Origin: Clostridia bacterium
Lineage (GTDB): Bacteria; Bacillota; Clostridia; Oscillospirales; Acutalibacteraceae
Direction of reading: 5' to 3'
Length of the DNA stretch: 33,655 bases
NCBI GenBank assembly: GCA_024403955.1
Contig: JAKSQX010000014.1
Coordinates: forward strand, 1 to 33,655
Shown: piece after piece, positions 1 through 8,187 of the stretch
Position numbering within the stretch: position 1 is the first letter of the stretch
Layout: every line of letters starts with the position of its first letter
Translations under genes and position numbers: made by a program
The notes under the pieces: generated by a model
Databases searched by the model: none
Seen by the model: the letters and a program-made list of their open reading frames with translations, nothing else
Told to the model about the DNA's origin: nothing

Positions 1-65
1 AGGGACTCGAACCCCCGACCTTCTGGTTCGTAGCCAGACACTCTATCCAGCTGAGCTACGAGCGC
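1..65 (-). tRNA. tRNA-Arg (anticodon ACG), 3' end cut off by window edge
   Basis: Read on the minus strand, the sequence begins with acceptor arm GCGCTCG at position 65, then TA and a D-arm starting GCTC. The anticodon stem is TCTGG/CCAGA and closes the loop CTACGAA, which gives anticodon ACG (Arg, CGN codons after A34 editing). A T-arm with GGGGG and TTCGAGT follows. The window ends inside the T stem, so the last T-stem base, the 3' acceptor strand and any CCA are missing. The start at 65 is fixed by the 7-nt acceptor arm and conserved TA at positions 8-9. Confidence 0.95.
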
Positions 66-87
66 ATATGCGTTTAACCGCTCAAAC

Positions 88-116
88 AATATAACACAAT
101 TAATTTTAAATTGCAA
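88..116 (-). promoter_or_regulatory. Promoter of the tRNA-Arg gene
   Basis: On the minus strand TTGCAA (111-116) and TATATT (88-93) are separated by exactly 17 nt. A TG one base upstream of the -10 makes it an extended -10. It lies about 22 bases ahead of the mature tRNA start, a normal distance for a tRNA leader. Confidence 0.7.
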
Positions 117-172
117 CAAGAAGAATTATAAAGTTGTTTGATGAACATATTTCAATAAATTGTATTATTATA

Positions 173-201
173 TTGCATATACATATGAAAAGTGCTATAT
201 T
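173..201 (+). promoter_or_regulatory. Promoter of the APC permease gene
   Basis: TTGCAT (173-178) and TATATT (196-201) are spaced by 17 nt, with an upstream TG giving an extended -10 (TGcTATATT). The predicted start near 208 leaves a short leader holding AGGAGG just before the ATG at 231. The rest of the 66-230 gap holds only this promoter and the divergent tRNA promoter. Confidence 0.7.
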
Positions 202-230
202 TTAAAGCAATTCTTTTAGGAGGTAATATT

Positions 231-1652
231 ATGAAAAGGAATTATGGATTGTTTACAGCAATCACCATGATTACTGGTATCGTAATCGGTTCCGGTATCT
301 TTTTCAAAGCAGATGACGTACTTGCTTATGCCAACTATAATGTCTTGCTTGGCGTACTTGTATTCGTTATTGCTGCTATCGCTGTTGTATTTGGCGCTTT
401 GACCATTTCACAGCTCGCTATTCGCACTGATAAACCAGGTGGACTCGTTTCATATGCAGAAGACTTTGTAGGTACAGGTACCGCCACAGCTTTTGGATGG
501 TTTGAGTCTTTCCTCTACCTCCCAACTCTTGGCGCTGTTGTTGCTTGGGCTTCTGGTATTTATGTTTCCAACTTGCTTGGTTTTGAGGATTTTTCAATTT
601 GGAGAAATACAGTAATCGGCCTTATTGCCCTTACATTCTTCTATGCGGTTAATATTCTTTCAGCTAAACTTGGTGGTTGGTTCCAGAATGCATCAATGAT
701 CATCAAGCTCATCCCACTTATAGTACTTGCTGTTGTAGGCCTTGCAAAGGGTGGAACAGGTGCTGTTGTTGGTGCTGCTGCTACAACATTTGGTATGGAT
801 GCAAAATCAAGCCTTGCATGGCTTGGAGCTTTCGGTCCTCTTGCTTTTTCATTTGATGGTTGGATTGTTTCAACTTCAATTTGCCATGAGATTAAGAATT
901 CAAAGAAGAACCTTCCACTTGCTCTTTCTGTAGCACCTATTTTTGTACTTGTTGTTTATCTCGCATACTTCCTTGGAATCACTTCATTCCTCGGTGTAGA
1001 TACAGTAAGAGAAGTTGGCGACAATGCAGTTTATCTCGCATCTTCAACACTCTTTGGTGATACAGTTTCAAAGCTTGTACTCGTTGCGGTTGTTATCTCA
1101 ATCCTCGGTACAGTAAACGGCGTTTCACTTGGCCTTATACGTCTTCCATACTCACTTGCTCTTCGTAACATGATGCCAGCATCTAAAGTATTCAAGAAGG
1201 AAAACAAGAAACTCGGTGGCATGCCAGTTAATTCAGGCCTTTTAGTTTACGCTCTCTCAGTTGTTTACTTGTTCATCAACTACTTCGTAATGACAAGTGA
1301 TGCTCAGCTTCACTTCTTCGGTAGGGACGTACCACTTTGCAACCTTGATATCTCTTCAATTGCTATCTGCGTTCTTTATCTCACATATATCATTCTTTAT
1401 GTTGCGGTTATTAAACTTTGGAAGAAGGGCGAGATTAAGAATACATTCCTTGGTCTCATCTGCCCAATTCTCGGTACTATCGGTTCACTCATTATCTTCT
1501 CAGGTTCTGTAGTTGACCCAGTATTCTTCATCTATGCACTTATCTGCATTATCTTCATCGGTATTGCTTATCTTTACTACAATAAGAATAAAGCAAAAAT
1601 CGTTGTTGAATCAGACCAGGCATATCATACAAGAACAGATACAGAAGAATAA
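231..1652 (+). CDS. APC-superfamily amino acid permease
   Basis: This is a 473-residue integral membrane protein of the amino acid-polyamine-organocation family, expected to take up or exchange amino acids. The family fingerprint is at the extreme N-terminus: TM1 contains TGIVIGSGIFF, the unwound glycine-rich helix that binds the substrate backbone. About twelve hydrophobic segments follow, and the C-terminus is short and charged. An in-frame ATG exists 39 nt upstream, but AGGAGG seven bases before the ATG at 231 and the promoter at 173-201 both favour 231. It stands alone between the divergent tRNA and the next gene. The substrate cannot be read from sequence; the overall look is of a serine/threonine- or glutamate-type LAT/YkbA-like permease. 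No terminator hairpin is obvious after the stop codon. Confidence 0.85.
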   Translation: MKRNYGLFTAITMITGIVIGSGIFFKADDVLAYANYNVLLGVLVFVIAAIAVVFGALTISQLAIRTDKPGGLVSYAEDFVGTGTATAFGWFESFLYLPTLGAVVAWASGIYVSNLLGFEDFSIWRNTVIGLIALTFFYAVNILSAKLGGWFQNASMIIKLIPLIVLAVVGLAKGGTGAVVGAAATTFGMDAKSSLAWLGAFGPLAFSFDGWIVSTSICHEIKNSKKNLPLALSVAPIFVLVVYLAYFLGITSFLGVDTVREVGDNAVYLASSTLFGDTVSKLVLVAVVISILGTVNGVSLGLIRLPYSLALRNMMPASKVFKKENKKLGGMPVNSGLLVYALSVVYLFINYFVMTSDAQLHFFGRDVPLCNLDISSIAICVLYLTYIILYVAVIKLWKKGEIKNTFLGLICPILGTIGSLIIFSGSVVDPVFFIYALICIIFIGIAYLYYNKNKAKIVVESDQAYHTRTDTEE

Positions 1653-1695
1653 ATTAGATTTGTTATTTTGCTTTAATATCACCACAACTTTGTAG

Positions 1696-1701
1696 TATAA
1701 T
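1696..1701 (+). promoter_or_regulatory. -10 box of a probable promoter for the MBL nuclease gene
   Basis: A perfect TATAAT lies 34 bases before the GTG start at 1735. No good -35 stands at 17 nt; TTGCTT at 1668-1673 is 22 nt away, too far to count. The call therefore rests on the -10 and its position alone. Confidence 0.4.
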
Positions 1702-1734
1702 TTACTTGAAACTTGTGCTACAGGTGGTGTTGAC

Positions 1735-3345
1735 GTGAAACTAACATTTTGCGGCGCTGCCCATGAAGTAACGGGCAGCGCTTATTATTTGGAAGCATGT
1801 GGAAAAAAGATGCTTGTAGACTATGGTCTTGAGCAGGGAGCCGATGTATATGAGTCAGGTGAATTGCCAGTAGGCGCATCTGAAATCGACTACGTCTTCT
1901 TGACTCATGCTCACATAGATCACTCTGGCAAATTGCCACTTCTTTGTGCACAGGGCTTCTCAGGAACTATCTTTGCAACAAAGGCTACACAGAGTCTCTG
2001 CAATATCATGCTTCGTGATAGTGCGCATATACAAGAATTCGAAGCAAACTGGAAAAACATAAAAGCAAAACGTGCAGGTAAAGAAGAGGTGCTACCTCTC
2101 TACACAATGGATGATGCTATTGCGGCACTTGAGTGCTTTGAGGGATATCCATATGACACTATGGTGGATGTTGCTGATGGTGTCCAAATTCGTTTTGTTG
2201 ATGCAGGACACCTTCTCGGTTCTTCTTCAATTGAAGTCTTTTTGACAGAGAACGGTATCTCAAAGAAACTTGTTTTCTCAGGTGATATTGGTAATACAGA
2301 TCAACCACTTATCAATAATCCAAAGTACATCACTTCTGCAGATTATATAATCACTGAATCGACATATGGTGACAGAGCACACGGTGCTAGACCTGAATAT
2401 GTTAGAAGTCTTGCTGATATAATTCAAAAGACTTTTGACAGGGGAGGCAATGTAGTAATTCCTTCCTTTGCTGTTGGTCGTACACAGGAGATGCTCTACT
2501 TCCTTCGTCAGATTAAAGAACAGGGACTTGTAACTGGGCACGGGGATTTTAAGATTTATGTGGATAGCCCACTCGCAATTGAGGCAACAAATATCTACAG
2601 CAACTGTGACAGGGAATACTTGGACCCTGAGACACTTGAACTTATTATGGCGGGTAAGAACCCAATCGAAGTTCCAAATTTGAAACTTGCCATCTCATCT
2701 GAGGAGTCAAAGTGTATTAACTATGATTTGGACCCAAAGGTTATTATCTCTGCATCAGGTATGTGTGAAGCTGGTCGTATTAAGCACCACCTAAAGCACA
2801 ATTTGTGGAGACCTGAATGTACAATTCTATTTGTTGGTTATCAGGCTGTAGGAACTCTCGGTAGAGCAATCGTTGACGGTGCAGACTCAGTCAAGATCTT
2901 CGGAGAAGAGATCGAGGTATTAGCCGAAGTTTGTAAGTTGCCAGGTGTATCTGGACACGCTGATATAAATGGCCTTCTCAAATGGATAAATTCATTTGAG
3001 TTTTCACCTCAGCAGGTATTTGTATGCCACGGTGAGGATGAGGTCTGCGAGTCATATACGGCAAGGCTTAGAAATGAATTCGGCTTAAATGCTTATGCGC
3101 CGTATCCATATGCAGTTGTTGACCTTATCACTAACAAGATGATCTCTGAGGGCAACAAGAAAAAGATTGAGAAGAAGCCACAGCAACAGAGTACACTTGT
3201 TAGAGCTAATAGCCCATATGGTAGGCTCTATCTTGCTGGTCAGAGACTCATCCAGACTATTGCTCATAATGAGGGTGGAGCAAATAAGGATCTTGCAAAA
3301 TTTGCAGATCAGATTATTGCTCTCTGTGAGAAATGGGATAGGTAG
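1735..3345 (+). CDS. MBL-fold / beta-CASP / RMMBL ribonuclease-like protein
   Basis: The 536-residue protein has the full metallo-beta-lactamase nuclease architecture. Zinc-binding motif 2 is THAHIDHSG (residues about 57-65), with a second histidine in DAGHLLGSSS (about 157) and an aspartate in SGDIGNTD. The beta-CASP part follows with ESTYGDRAH and PSFAVGRTQEML. The final RMMBL motif is SGHAD (about 412-416). Proteins of this family (YSH1/TTHA0252-like) are endo- or exonucleases acting on RNA and are distinct from the RNase J subgroup. The start is GTG, preceded by AGGTGG at 1722-1727; no better ATG exists near. It is probably cytoplasmic RNA processing or decay, and its exact substrate is unknown. 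It lies directly upstream of ssb but a hairpin terminator separates them. Confidence 0.88.
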   Translation: MKLTFCGAAHEVTGSAYYLEACGKKMLVDYGLEQGADVYESGELPVGASEIDYVFLTHAHIDHSGKLPLLCAQGFSGTIFATKATQSLCNIMLRDSAHIQEFEANWKNIKAKRAGKEEVLPLYTMDDAIAALECFEGYPYDTMVDVADGVQIRFVDAGHLLGSSSIEVFLTENGISKKLVFSGDIGNTDQPLINNPKYITSADYIITESTYGDRAHGARPEYVRSLADIIQKTFDRGGNVVIPSFAVGRTQEMLYFLRQIKEQGLVTGHGDFKIYVDSPLAIEATNIYSNCDREYLDPETLELIMAGKNPIEVPNLKLAISSEESKCINYDLDPKVIISASGMCEAGRIKHHLKHNLWRPECTILFVGYQAVGTLGRAIVDGADSVKIFGEEIEVLAEVCKLPGVSGHADINGLLKWINSFEFSPQQVFVCHGEDEVCESYTARLRNEFGLNAYAPYPYAVVDLITNKMISEGNKKKIEKKPQQQSTLVRANSPYGRLYLAGQRLIQTIAHNEGGANKDLAKFADQIIALCEKWDR

Positions 3346-3421
3346 TTTGTGACCACTCGTCATAAATTTTCCGGCATTTCGTAGCTAGCGCGTCCGTTTT
3401 TAGCAATATTTGGGAATATAT

Positions 3422-3457
3422 ATAAGAGGCGGTTTTGAACCGTCTCTTATTTTTTTA
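3422..3457 (+). terminator. Intrinsic terminator after the MBL nuclease gene
   Basis: A 13-bp stem (3422-3434 with 3438-3450, one G-U pair) is closed by a 3-nt loop and followed by six T residues. It ends only 19 bases before the ssb ATG, so it also sits in the immediate leader of ssb. No convincing separate ssb promoter was found between this hairpin and the ATG. Confidence 0.85.
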
Positions 3458-3475
3458 TACCCAAGGAGGAAAACT

Positions 3476-3775
3476 ATGAAAGCTATATTTTTAAGCGGAC
3501 GTCTTACAAGAGACCCTGAAATCAAAGAAGTAACTGATAAGAAGACAAAGGTTGCCGACTTCACTATTGCTAATAACGAACGTGACAGTGAAAACGGTGA
3601 GTTCTTTGATATCGTTTGTTGGGATAAGACAGCTGAGTTTGTTGAGAACTATTTAAAGAAAGGTCAGAAGGTCATTATCCAGGGTTCATTCCAGAATGAG
3701 TCATATAAGGATAAGGAAGGTAATACGAGATATCACTTCCGTGTAACAGCTCACAATATTGAGTTCGAGTCATAA
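3476..3775 (+). CDS. ssb: Short single-stranded DNA-binding protein lacking the acidic tail
   Basis: This 99-residue protein is a single OB fold of the SSB family. It shows LSGRLTRDPEIK, ADFTIANN, FDIVCWDKTAEFVENYLKKGQKVIIQG and YHFRVTAHNIEF in the usual order. SSB coats single-stranded DNA as a tetramer during replication and repair. This version stops right at the end of the OB fold: the flexible linker and the acidic C-terminal tip (DDDIPF-like) that recruits partner proteins are absent. It is therefore likely a secondary SSB rather than the essential replicative one. The ATG at 3476 is chosen because AAGGAGG lies just upstream. Extending further upstream in frame would run translation through the terminator hairpin. 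It probably shares transcripts with neighbours by read-through. Confidence 0.88.
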   Translation: MKAIFLSGRLTRDPEIKEVTDKKTKVADFTIANNERDSENGEFFDIVCWDKTAEFVENYLKKGQKVIIQGSFQNESYKDKEGNTRYHFRVTAHNIEFES

Positions 3776-3783
3776 TTCGTGCG

Positions 3784-3887
3784 AAAAGGTGGTCATACCA
3801 AGTTTACCAAGAAGAAATAACGACTTCACACACCCCCAGCGTTACTCCCAATAACGCGCCCAAAAAGCGGTGTGACCACCTTTCCCC
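3784..3887 (+). promoter_or_regulatory. Long inverted-repeat leader RNA before the adhesin gene (unknown class)
   Basis: A 15-bp arm at 3785-3799 (AAAGGTGGTCATACC) pairs with 3869-3883 (GGTGTGACCACCTTT) with one G-U. It encloses 69 nt that contain a second hairpin, GCGTTA at 3839-3844 with TAACGC at 3852-3857. The right arm ends 20 bases before the adhesin ATG and just ahead of its AGGAGG. Only three T residues follow, so it does not look like an intrinsic terminator. I do not recognise a known riboswitch core. It could be a structured 5' UTR, a protein-binding site or an RNA-stability element. Confidence 0.5.
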
Positions 3888-3903
3888 ATACAGGAGGAAA
3901 GAC

Positions 3904-6330
3904 ATGCAAATAAGAAAGCATTGGAAGAGAATTCTTTCTCTTTCACTTGCGGTGTTAATATTTGTGTCAGTGTGCATCAGTACGCTTGCTGCGGATGTCG
4001 ATTATACAAATATTGCGGCCGGGGAGCGCGTGATAGTTAATATGGATGGATATTGTAATCCTGGAGCCTCTGGCGTCCAGGATTTTATGGCCTCTCCATC
4101 ATATAACTACACGTTCCACACCGGCCATACCGCAAACATTCATATGGGTTATATGACAAAGGATTTCTACTCTTTAGGTAGTCCTCGTCACAGTACAGAT
4201 GGCAATATTATTTGGGCATACTGTATGGAGTTTGATGTTGAGGCATATGCTGCCGCGGATAGAACCGGTTCAACATATGACACAAATATAGATAGGGCTT
4301 GGGCGAAGATGTCTGCGGGACAGCGCCGAGGCGTTATGCTCACAACTCTTTACGGATTTCCTGTTAACACATATGGCTTTGCGGCCGCAGACATCTATGC
4401 CGCTACACAGGTGATTATCTGGGAATTCCAAACTGGAGTAAGAACTTCAACAACTTCAAATACGAGACAGGCAGTAAATTATCAATATGCCTATGGCGGT
4501 ATATCTGGAACGGTTTATCTACCAGAGAATTATTTTTATAACATAATCGCTGTAAACTCAAATGGTATTGCAGCGTATAACACCCTGATTTCTAAGATTT
4601 ATAGTCATGATAAACAACCCTCATTTGCAGGCCAGAGGATTGAACTGAATTTTGATGGAAATACGGGTAAGTATTCAAAAACTTTGACTGATACGAATGG
4701 AGTTTTATCCTCGTATAATGTCTCGGCAGATAACGGCGTGAGCTGCTCTGTGTCAGGTAACACATTGACCCTCACGGCATCAAGATATGTAAATGGCGCC
4801 AATTTGAATCTCACTAAAAAGGCGCAGCCGACAACTGCACAGGGATTCCTTTTGATGACACCTTCACCGGAGGGTCAATCTATGGTGCTTGGCCAACGTC
4901 AGGTTGATGTCGCATATACTTACAAAGTATATGCTTTAGCTGGCGCACTTAAGGTTCAGAAACGCTCATCTGATGGTGTTGTTCAAGGTATTAAGTTTAA
5001 CGTGGTTGGACCTGGCGTCAATACCGTTCTTACGACGGATGCCAGTGGCTCTGCTATTCTCAATAACATTCCAATAGGGACATACACAGTGACGGAACAG
5101 ATGCCCGACAGATATGTCAAACAGGATCCAAAAACTGTAACAGTACAGGGAGGACTCACTTCGGTTGTAGCTTTTTCGAATGTCGTTAAAAGTGGCGACC
5201 TAATCGTTTTGAAAATTGATTCTGGTACGGGAAAACCGGTTCCTGGAGCACAGTTTGAACTTTACGATGAAAATGATAATCATATCGCAACAGAGATGAC
5301 AAATGAGAGGGGCGAAGCAACCTTTAAAGGTGTCCTTTATGGTAACTATTATGTCTTTGAAAGTTTGGCTCCAGCGGGCTACAAACTCTCGGAAAAGCAT
5401 TTTAATTTTTCAATTACTGAACAGGGCCAGATTGTAAACGAAACCTTTGACAACGAGAATATCATGAGGAACTTCGGAGTTTACAAAAAAGGAGAGGTTC
5501 TAGTCGGCTTTGATAAGTCAGAGGTTGATGGTAGAGAGGTGTTTACACCGAGGTATGAAGAGAAGTATCTCTCGGGCTGTGAGGCTTTGGTATATGCTCT
5601 TGAGGATATTTTCACAGGAGATGGGACTTGCCGTTACAAAAAAGGCGAACTTGTGGATACTCTTGTGACAGATGAAAAAGGTCCTGTTTATACGAGAGAT
5701 CTCTTCGATGGCTTCTATCTCGTCAAGGAGAAAAATGCACCTAAGGGATATGTTTTAAGTAGTGAGACAAAAGAGGTTGCACTCTTTGATGATATGCAGG
5801 AAATTACCTTCCAAAACGATCGTCAAAAGTGTTCTTTGACATTCAAAAAATCGATGAGTAATACGACTTTCGATGGAATGTCAAAATACTATAAGATGGT
5901 ATCTTTTGGCGTATTTAATGCAGAGGAAATCTTTGGTCTTCCAGCCGGCTCGCTGCTCGAGATTATTAAGCCAAATGAAAAAGGCGACTGTGCAATGACA
6001 GTCGACCTTCCTTGTGGATATAAGTATTACGTCAAAGAACTTGGAACAGCGAGCGGGTTCATTCTCGATGAGAATTCATACTTCTTCTCGTTTATGCCGT
6101 TTAGTCAATATGAGACTACATATGAGGCGTCAGTCAATGAGAATAACGAAGTTGTAAATGAAATGGTGCCAGTTGAGATTAGCCGTCAAGTTCTAGGTGA
6201 ATCAGGAGGACCGGACACCAGCGATAAGTTAGGTGATGAAGCGCATCTCTTCATTACCCTAGCGGTTTCCTCGTTGTTTTTAGTAATAATATTATTTATT
6301 AGAAAGAAAAAATTGACTTTATACCATTGA
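3904..6330 (+). CDS. Sortase-anchored thioester-domain surface adhesin with SpaA/Cna-B-like repeats
   Basis: This 808-residue secreted protein starts with a basic, hydrophobic signal peptide ending near LAA at residues 28-30. Residues about 40-240 match a class of Gram-positive thioester adhesin domain. Cys107 in WAYCMEF and Gln169 in TQVIIWEF are the expected pair that forms an internal thioester able to bond covalently to host or surface amines. Four prealbumin-like repeats follow at about 346-430, 431-520, 525-640 and 641-755. Each has the edge motif with a glutamate (YTVTEQMP, YVFESLAPAGY, YLVKEKNAPKGY, YYVKELGTASG) typical of SpaA/Cna-B domains, which usually hold Lys-Asn/Asp isopeptide bonds. 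The C-terminus has PDTSD at 770-774, a hydrophobic helix at about 780-799, then RKKK, which is a sortase signal with serine in place of the usual TG glycine. AGGAGG supports the start at 3904. No sortase gene lies nearby. Confidence 0.88.
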   Translation: MQIRKHWKRILSLSLAVLIFVSVCISTLAADVDYTNIAAGERVIVNMDGYCNPGASGVQDFMASPSYNYTFHTGHTANIHMGYMTKDFYSLGSPRHSTDGNIIWAYCMEFDVEAYAAADRTGSTYDTNIDRAWAKMSAGQRRGVMLTTLYGFPVNTYGFAAADIYAATQVIIWEFQTGVRTSTTSNTRQAVNYQYAYGGISGTVYLPENYFYNIIAVNSNGIAAYNTLISKIYSHDKQPSFAGQRIELNFDGNTGKYSKTLTDTNGVLSSYNVSADNGVSCSVSGNTLTLTASRYVNGANLNLTKKAQPTTAQGFLLMTPSPEGQSMVLGQRQVDVAYTYKVYALAGALKVQKRSSDGVVQGIKFNVVGPGVNTVLTTDASGSAILNNIPIGTYTVTEQMPDRYVKQDPKTVTVQGGLTSVVAFSNVVKSGDLIVLKIDSGTGKPVPGAQFELYDENDNHIATEMTNERGEATFKGVLYGNYYVFESLAPAGYKLSEKHFNFSITEQGQIVNETFDNENIMRNFGVYKKGEVLVGFDKSEVDGREVFTPRYEEKYLSGCEALVYALEDIFTGDGTCRYKKGELVDTLVTDEKGPVYTRDLFDGFYLVKEKNAPKGYVLSSETKEVALFDDMQEITFQNDRQKCSLTFKKSMSNTTFDGMSKYYKMVSFGVFNAEEIFGLPAGSLLEIIKPNEKGDCAMTVDLPCGYKYYVKELGTASGFILDENSYFFSFMPFSQYETTYEASVNENNEVVNEMVPVEISRQVLGESGGPDTSDKLGDEAHLFITLAVSSLFLVIILFIRKKKLTLYH

Positions 6331-6366
6331 AGATGTAAAATTTCCCTTGAATTTATTCCAAGGGGA
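6313..6366 (+). promoter_or_regulatory. thrS promoter overlapping the adhesin stop, followed by an inverted repeat
   Basis: TTGACT (6313-6318) and TAAAAT (6336-6341) are 17 nt apart, with the -35 inside the last codons of the adhesin gene. An 8-bp inverted repeat (6342-6349 with 6359-6366) follows at once. Its right arm, AAGGGGA, is the likely thrS Shine-Dalgarno. The predicted start near 6348 falls in the left arm, so the hairpin could form only in read-through RNA, or else the repeat acts as a DNA operator. Confidence 0.6.
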
Positions 6367-6377
6367 TTTAGAAAAGT

Positions 6378-8141
6378 ATGAAAGTTATTTACAACGACGG
6401 AACAGTAGCAGAGTGTCCAGAAGAGGAGAAAACTCACGTCCTTCGTCACAGTGCTGCTCATATCATGGCTCAGGCTATTAAGCGCCTTTATCCACAGGCT
6501 GACTTTGCTTATGGTCCAGCTAATGAAAAGGGCTTCTATTATGACGTAGATCTTGGTGACACAAAACTCACTGATGAAGATCTTCCTAAGATTGAGGAAG
6601 AGATGAGAAAGATCTGTAAGGAGAACCTTCCTTTCAAGACCTATGAACTTCCACGTGCTGAAGCTATCAAGCATATGGAGGAACGTGGTGAGAAATATAA
6701 AGTTGAGCATATTGCCGACCTCCCAGAAGATGCTAGAATTACATTCTTCTCACAGGGCGACTATGTTGACATGTGCGTAGGTCCTCATATCACATATACA
6801 AAAGCTCTTAAGGCTTTCAAGCTCACAGGTTTGTCTGGTGCTTATTGGAAAGCTGATAGCAATAATAAAATGCTTACCCGTATTAACGGTACAGCATTCC
6901 CTACACAGGAAGAACTCGATAATTACTTAAAACTCCTTGAAGAAGCAGAACGCCGTGACCATAGAAAGATTGGTAAAGAGATGCAACTCTTTATGCTTAA
7001 GGACGAAGGTCCTGGCTTCCCATTCTTCCTTCCAAAGGGTATGGCTGTAAAGAATGCTCTTATCGATTATTGGAGAGATATCCATTATCGTGATGATTAT
7101 GTTGAGGTTTCAACTCCACTTATCATGAGCAGAAGACTCTGGGAGACAAGTGGACACTGGGATCACTACAAAGATAACATGTACTCAACAGTTATTGACG
7201 AAGAGGACTATTGCATTAAGCCAATGAATTGCCCAGGTGGCGTTATGGTTTATGCTTCACAGCCTCATTCATATCGTGAACTTCCAATGCGTGTTGGCGA
7301 ACTTGGTGTTGTTCATCGTCACGAACTCAAGGGTGCACTCCATGGTCTCTTCCGTGTACGTTGCTTTACTCAGGATGATGCTCACATCTTCATGACTAAA
7401 GATCAGATCACTGATGAAATCATGAACGTTGTTCACCTCATCAATGAAGTATATGAGAAGTTTGGCTTTAAGTATTTCGTTGAGCTTTCAACTCGCCCAG
7501 AGGATTCTATGGGCTCTGACGAGGACTGGGAAGCTGCAACAAATGGCCTTATCGGTGCACTTGATAAGCTCAACATGCCATATATCATCAATGAGGGTGA
7601 TGGCGCATTCTACGGTCCAAAGATTGACTTCCACCTCGAGGATTGTCTCGGCAGAACTTGGCAGTGTGGTACAATCCAGCTCGACTTCCAGATGCCAATC
7701 AACTTCAATCTTGAATATATCGACTCTGAGGGTAAGCCACAGCGTCCAATTATGATCCACCGTGTATGCTTCGGTTCAATTGAACGTTTCATCGGTATCC
7801 TTACAGAGCACTTCGCTGGTAAGTTCCCAGTATGGCTTGCTCCAGTTCAGGTCAAGGTTATTCCTGTATCTGATAAGACACTTGATTACTCACAGGATGT
7901 TTACAAGAAGATCAAGGCTCTCGGTATTCGTGTTGAAATTGATGAGCGTAATGAGAAGGTTGGTTACAAGATCCGTGAGGCTCAGCAGGTTGACCGTGTT
8001 CCTTATATGCTTGTACTTGGTCCACAGGAGTCTGAGGCTGGTACAGTAGCTGTTCGTTCACGTGATACAGGTGAGACTGAAACAATGTCTCTCGATGACT
8101 TTATTGCTAAAGTTACAAGGGAAAATGCTGAACGAATCTAA
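6378..8141 (+). CDS. thrS: Threonyl-tRNA synthetase lacking the N-terminal TGS domain
   Basis: The enzyme charges tRNA-Thr with threonine in the cytoplasm. It has 587 residues against about 640 in typical bacterial ThrRS. After roughly 20 residues it enters the editing domain, with HSAAH (His24, His28) and MCVGPH (Cys133, His137), the four residues that clear mischarged Ser-tRNA. The class II catalytic core follows, with zinc ligands Cys285 (in MNCPGG), His336 (DDAHIF) and His461 (MIHR). The anticodon-binding domain starts at about 485. The usual TGS domain of about 60 residues is missing, and the short MKVIYNDGTVAE stretch may be its remnant. No upstream reading frame supplies it. The promoter is at 6313-6341 and a strong terminator follows. 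There is no T-box leader because only 47 bases separate it from the adhesin gene. Confidence 0.95.
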   Translation: MKVIYNDGTVAECPEEEKTHVLRHSAAHIMAQAIKRLYPQADFAYGPANEKGFYYDVDLGDTKLTDEDLPKIEEEMRKICKENLPFKTYELPRAEAIKHMEERGEKYKVEHIADLPEDARITFFSQGDYVDMCVGPHITYTKALKAFKLTGLSGAYWKADSNNKMLTRINGTAFPTQEELDNYLKLLEEAERRDHRKIGKEMQLFMLKDEGPGFPFFLPKGMAVKNALIDYWRDIHYRDDYVEVSTPLIMSRRLWETSGHWDHYKDNMYSTVIDEEDYCIKPMNCPGGVMVYASQPHSYRELPMRVGELGVVHRHELKGALHGLFRVRCFTQDDAHIFMTKDQITDEIMNVVHLINEVYEKFGFKYFVELSTRPEDSMGSDEDWEAATNGLIGALDKLNMPYIINEGDGAFYGPKIDFHLEDCLGRTWQCGTIQLDFQMPINFNLEYIDSEGKPQRPIMIHRVCFGSIERFIGILTEHFAGKFPVWLAPVQVKVIPVSDKTLDYSQDVYKKIKALGIRVEIDERNEKVGYKIREAQQVDRVPYMLVLGPQESEAGTVAVRSRDTGETETMSLDDFIAKVTRENAERI

Positions 8142-8154
8142 TTTGATAATAAAT

Positions 8155-8187
8155 AAGCGACTGCTTTTGTGCAGTCGCTTTTTTTAT
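8155..8187. terminator. Bidirectional terminator between convergent thrS and prmA
   Basis: The 10-bp perfect stem AAGCGACTGC/GCAGTCGCTT (8155-8164, 8171-8180) has a 6-nt loop. It is followed by a T run for thrS, and on the other strand by the AT-rich TTATTTATTATC for prmA. Its right edge overlaps the prmA stop codon. Confidence 0.9.

Noticed and set aside
3784-3887. The long stem before the adhesin gene as an intrinsic terminator
   Set aside because: The loop is 69 nt and only three T residues follow the stem.
6331-6377. A T-box riboswitch for thrS
   Set aside because: The 47-base gap is far too short and there is no T-box sequence or terminator.
6186-6710. A 174-codon minus-strand frame across the adhesin-thrS junction
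   Set aside because: It covers the thrS promoter and start and has no recognisable domain.
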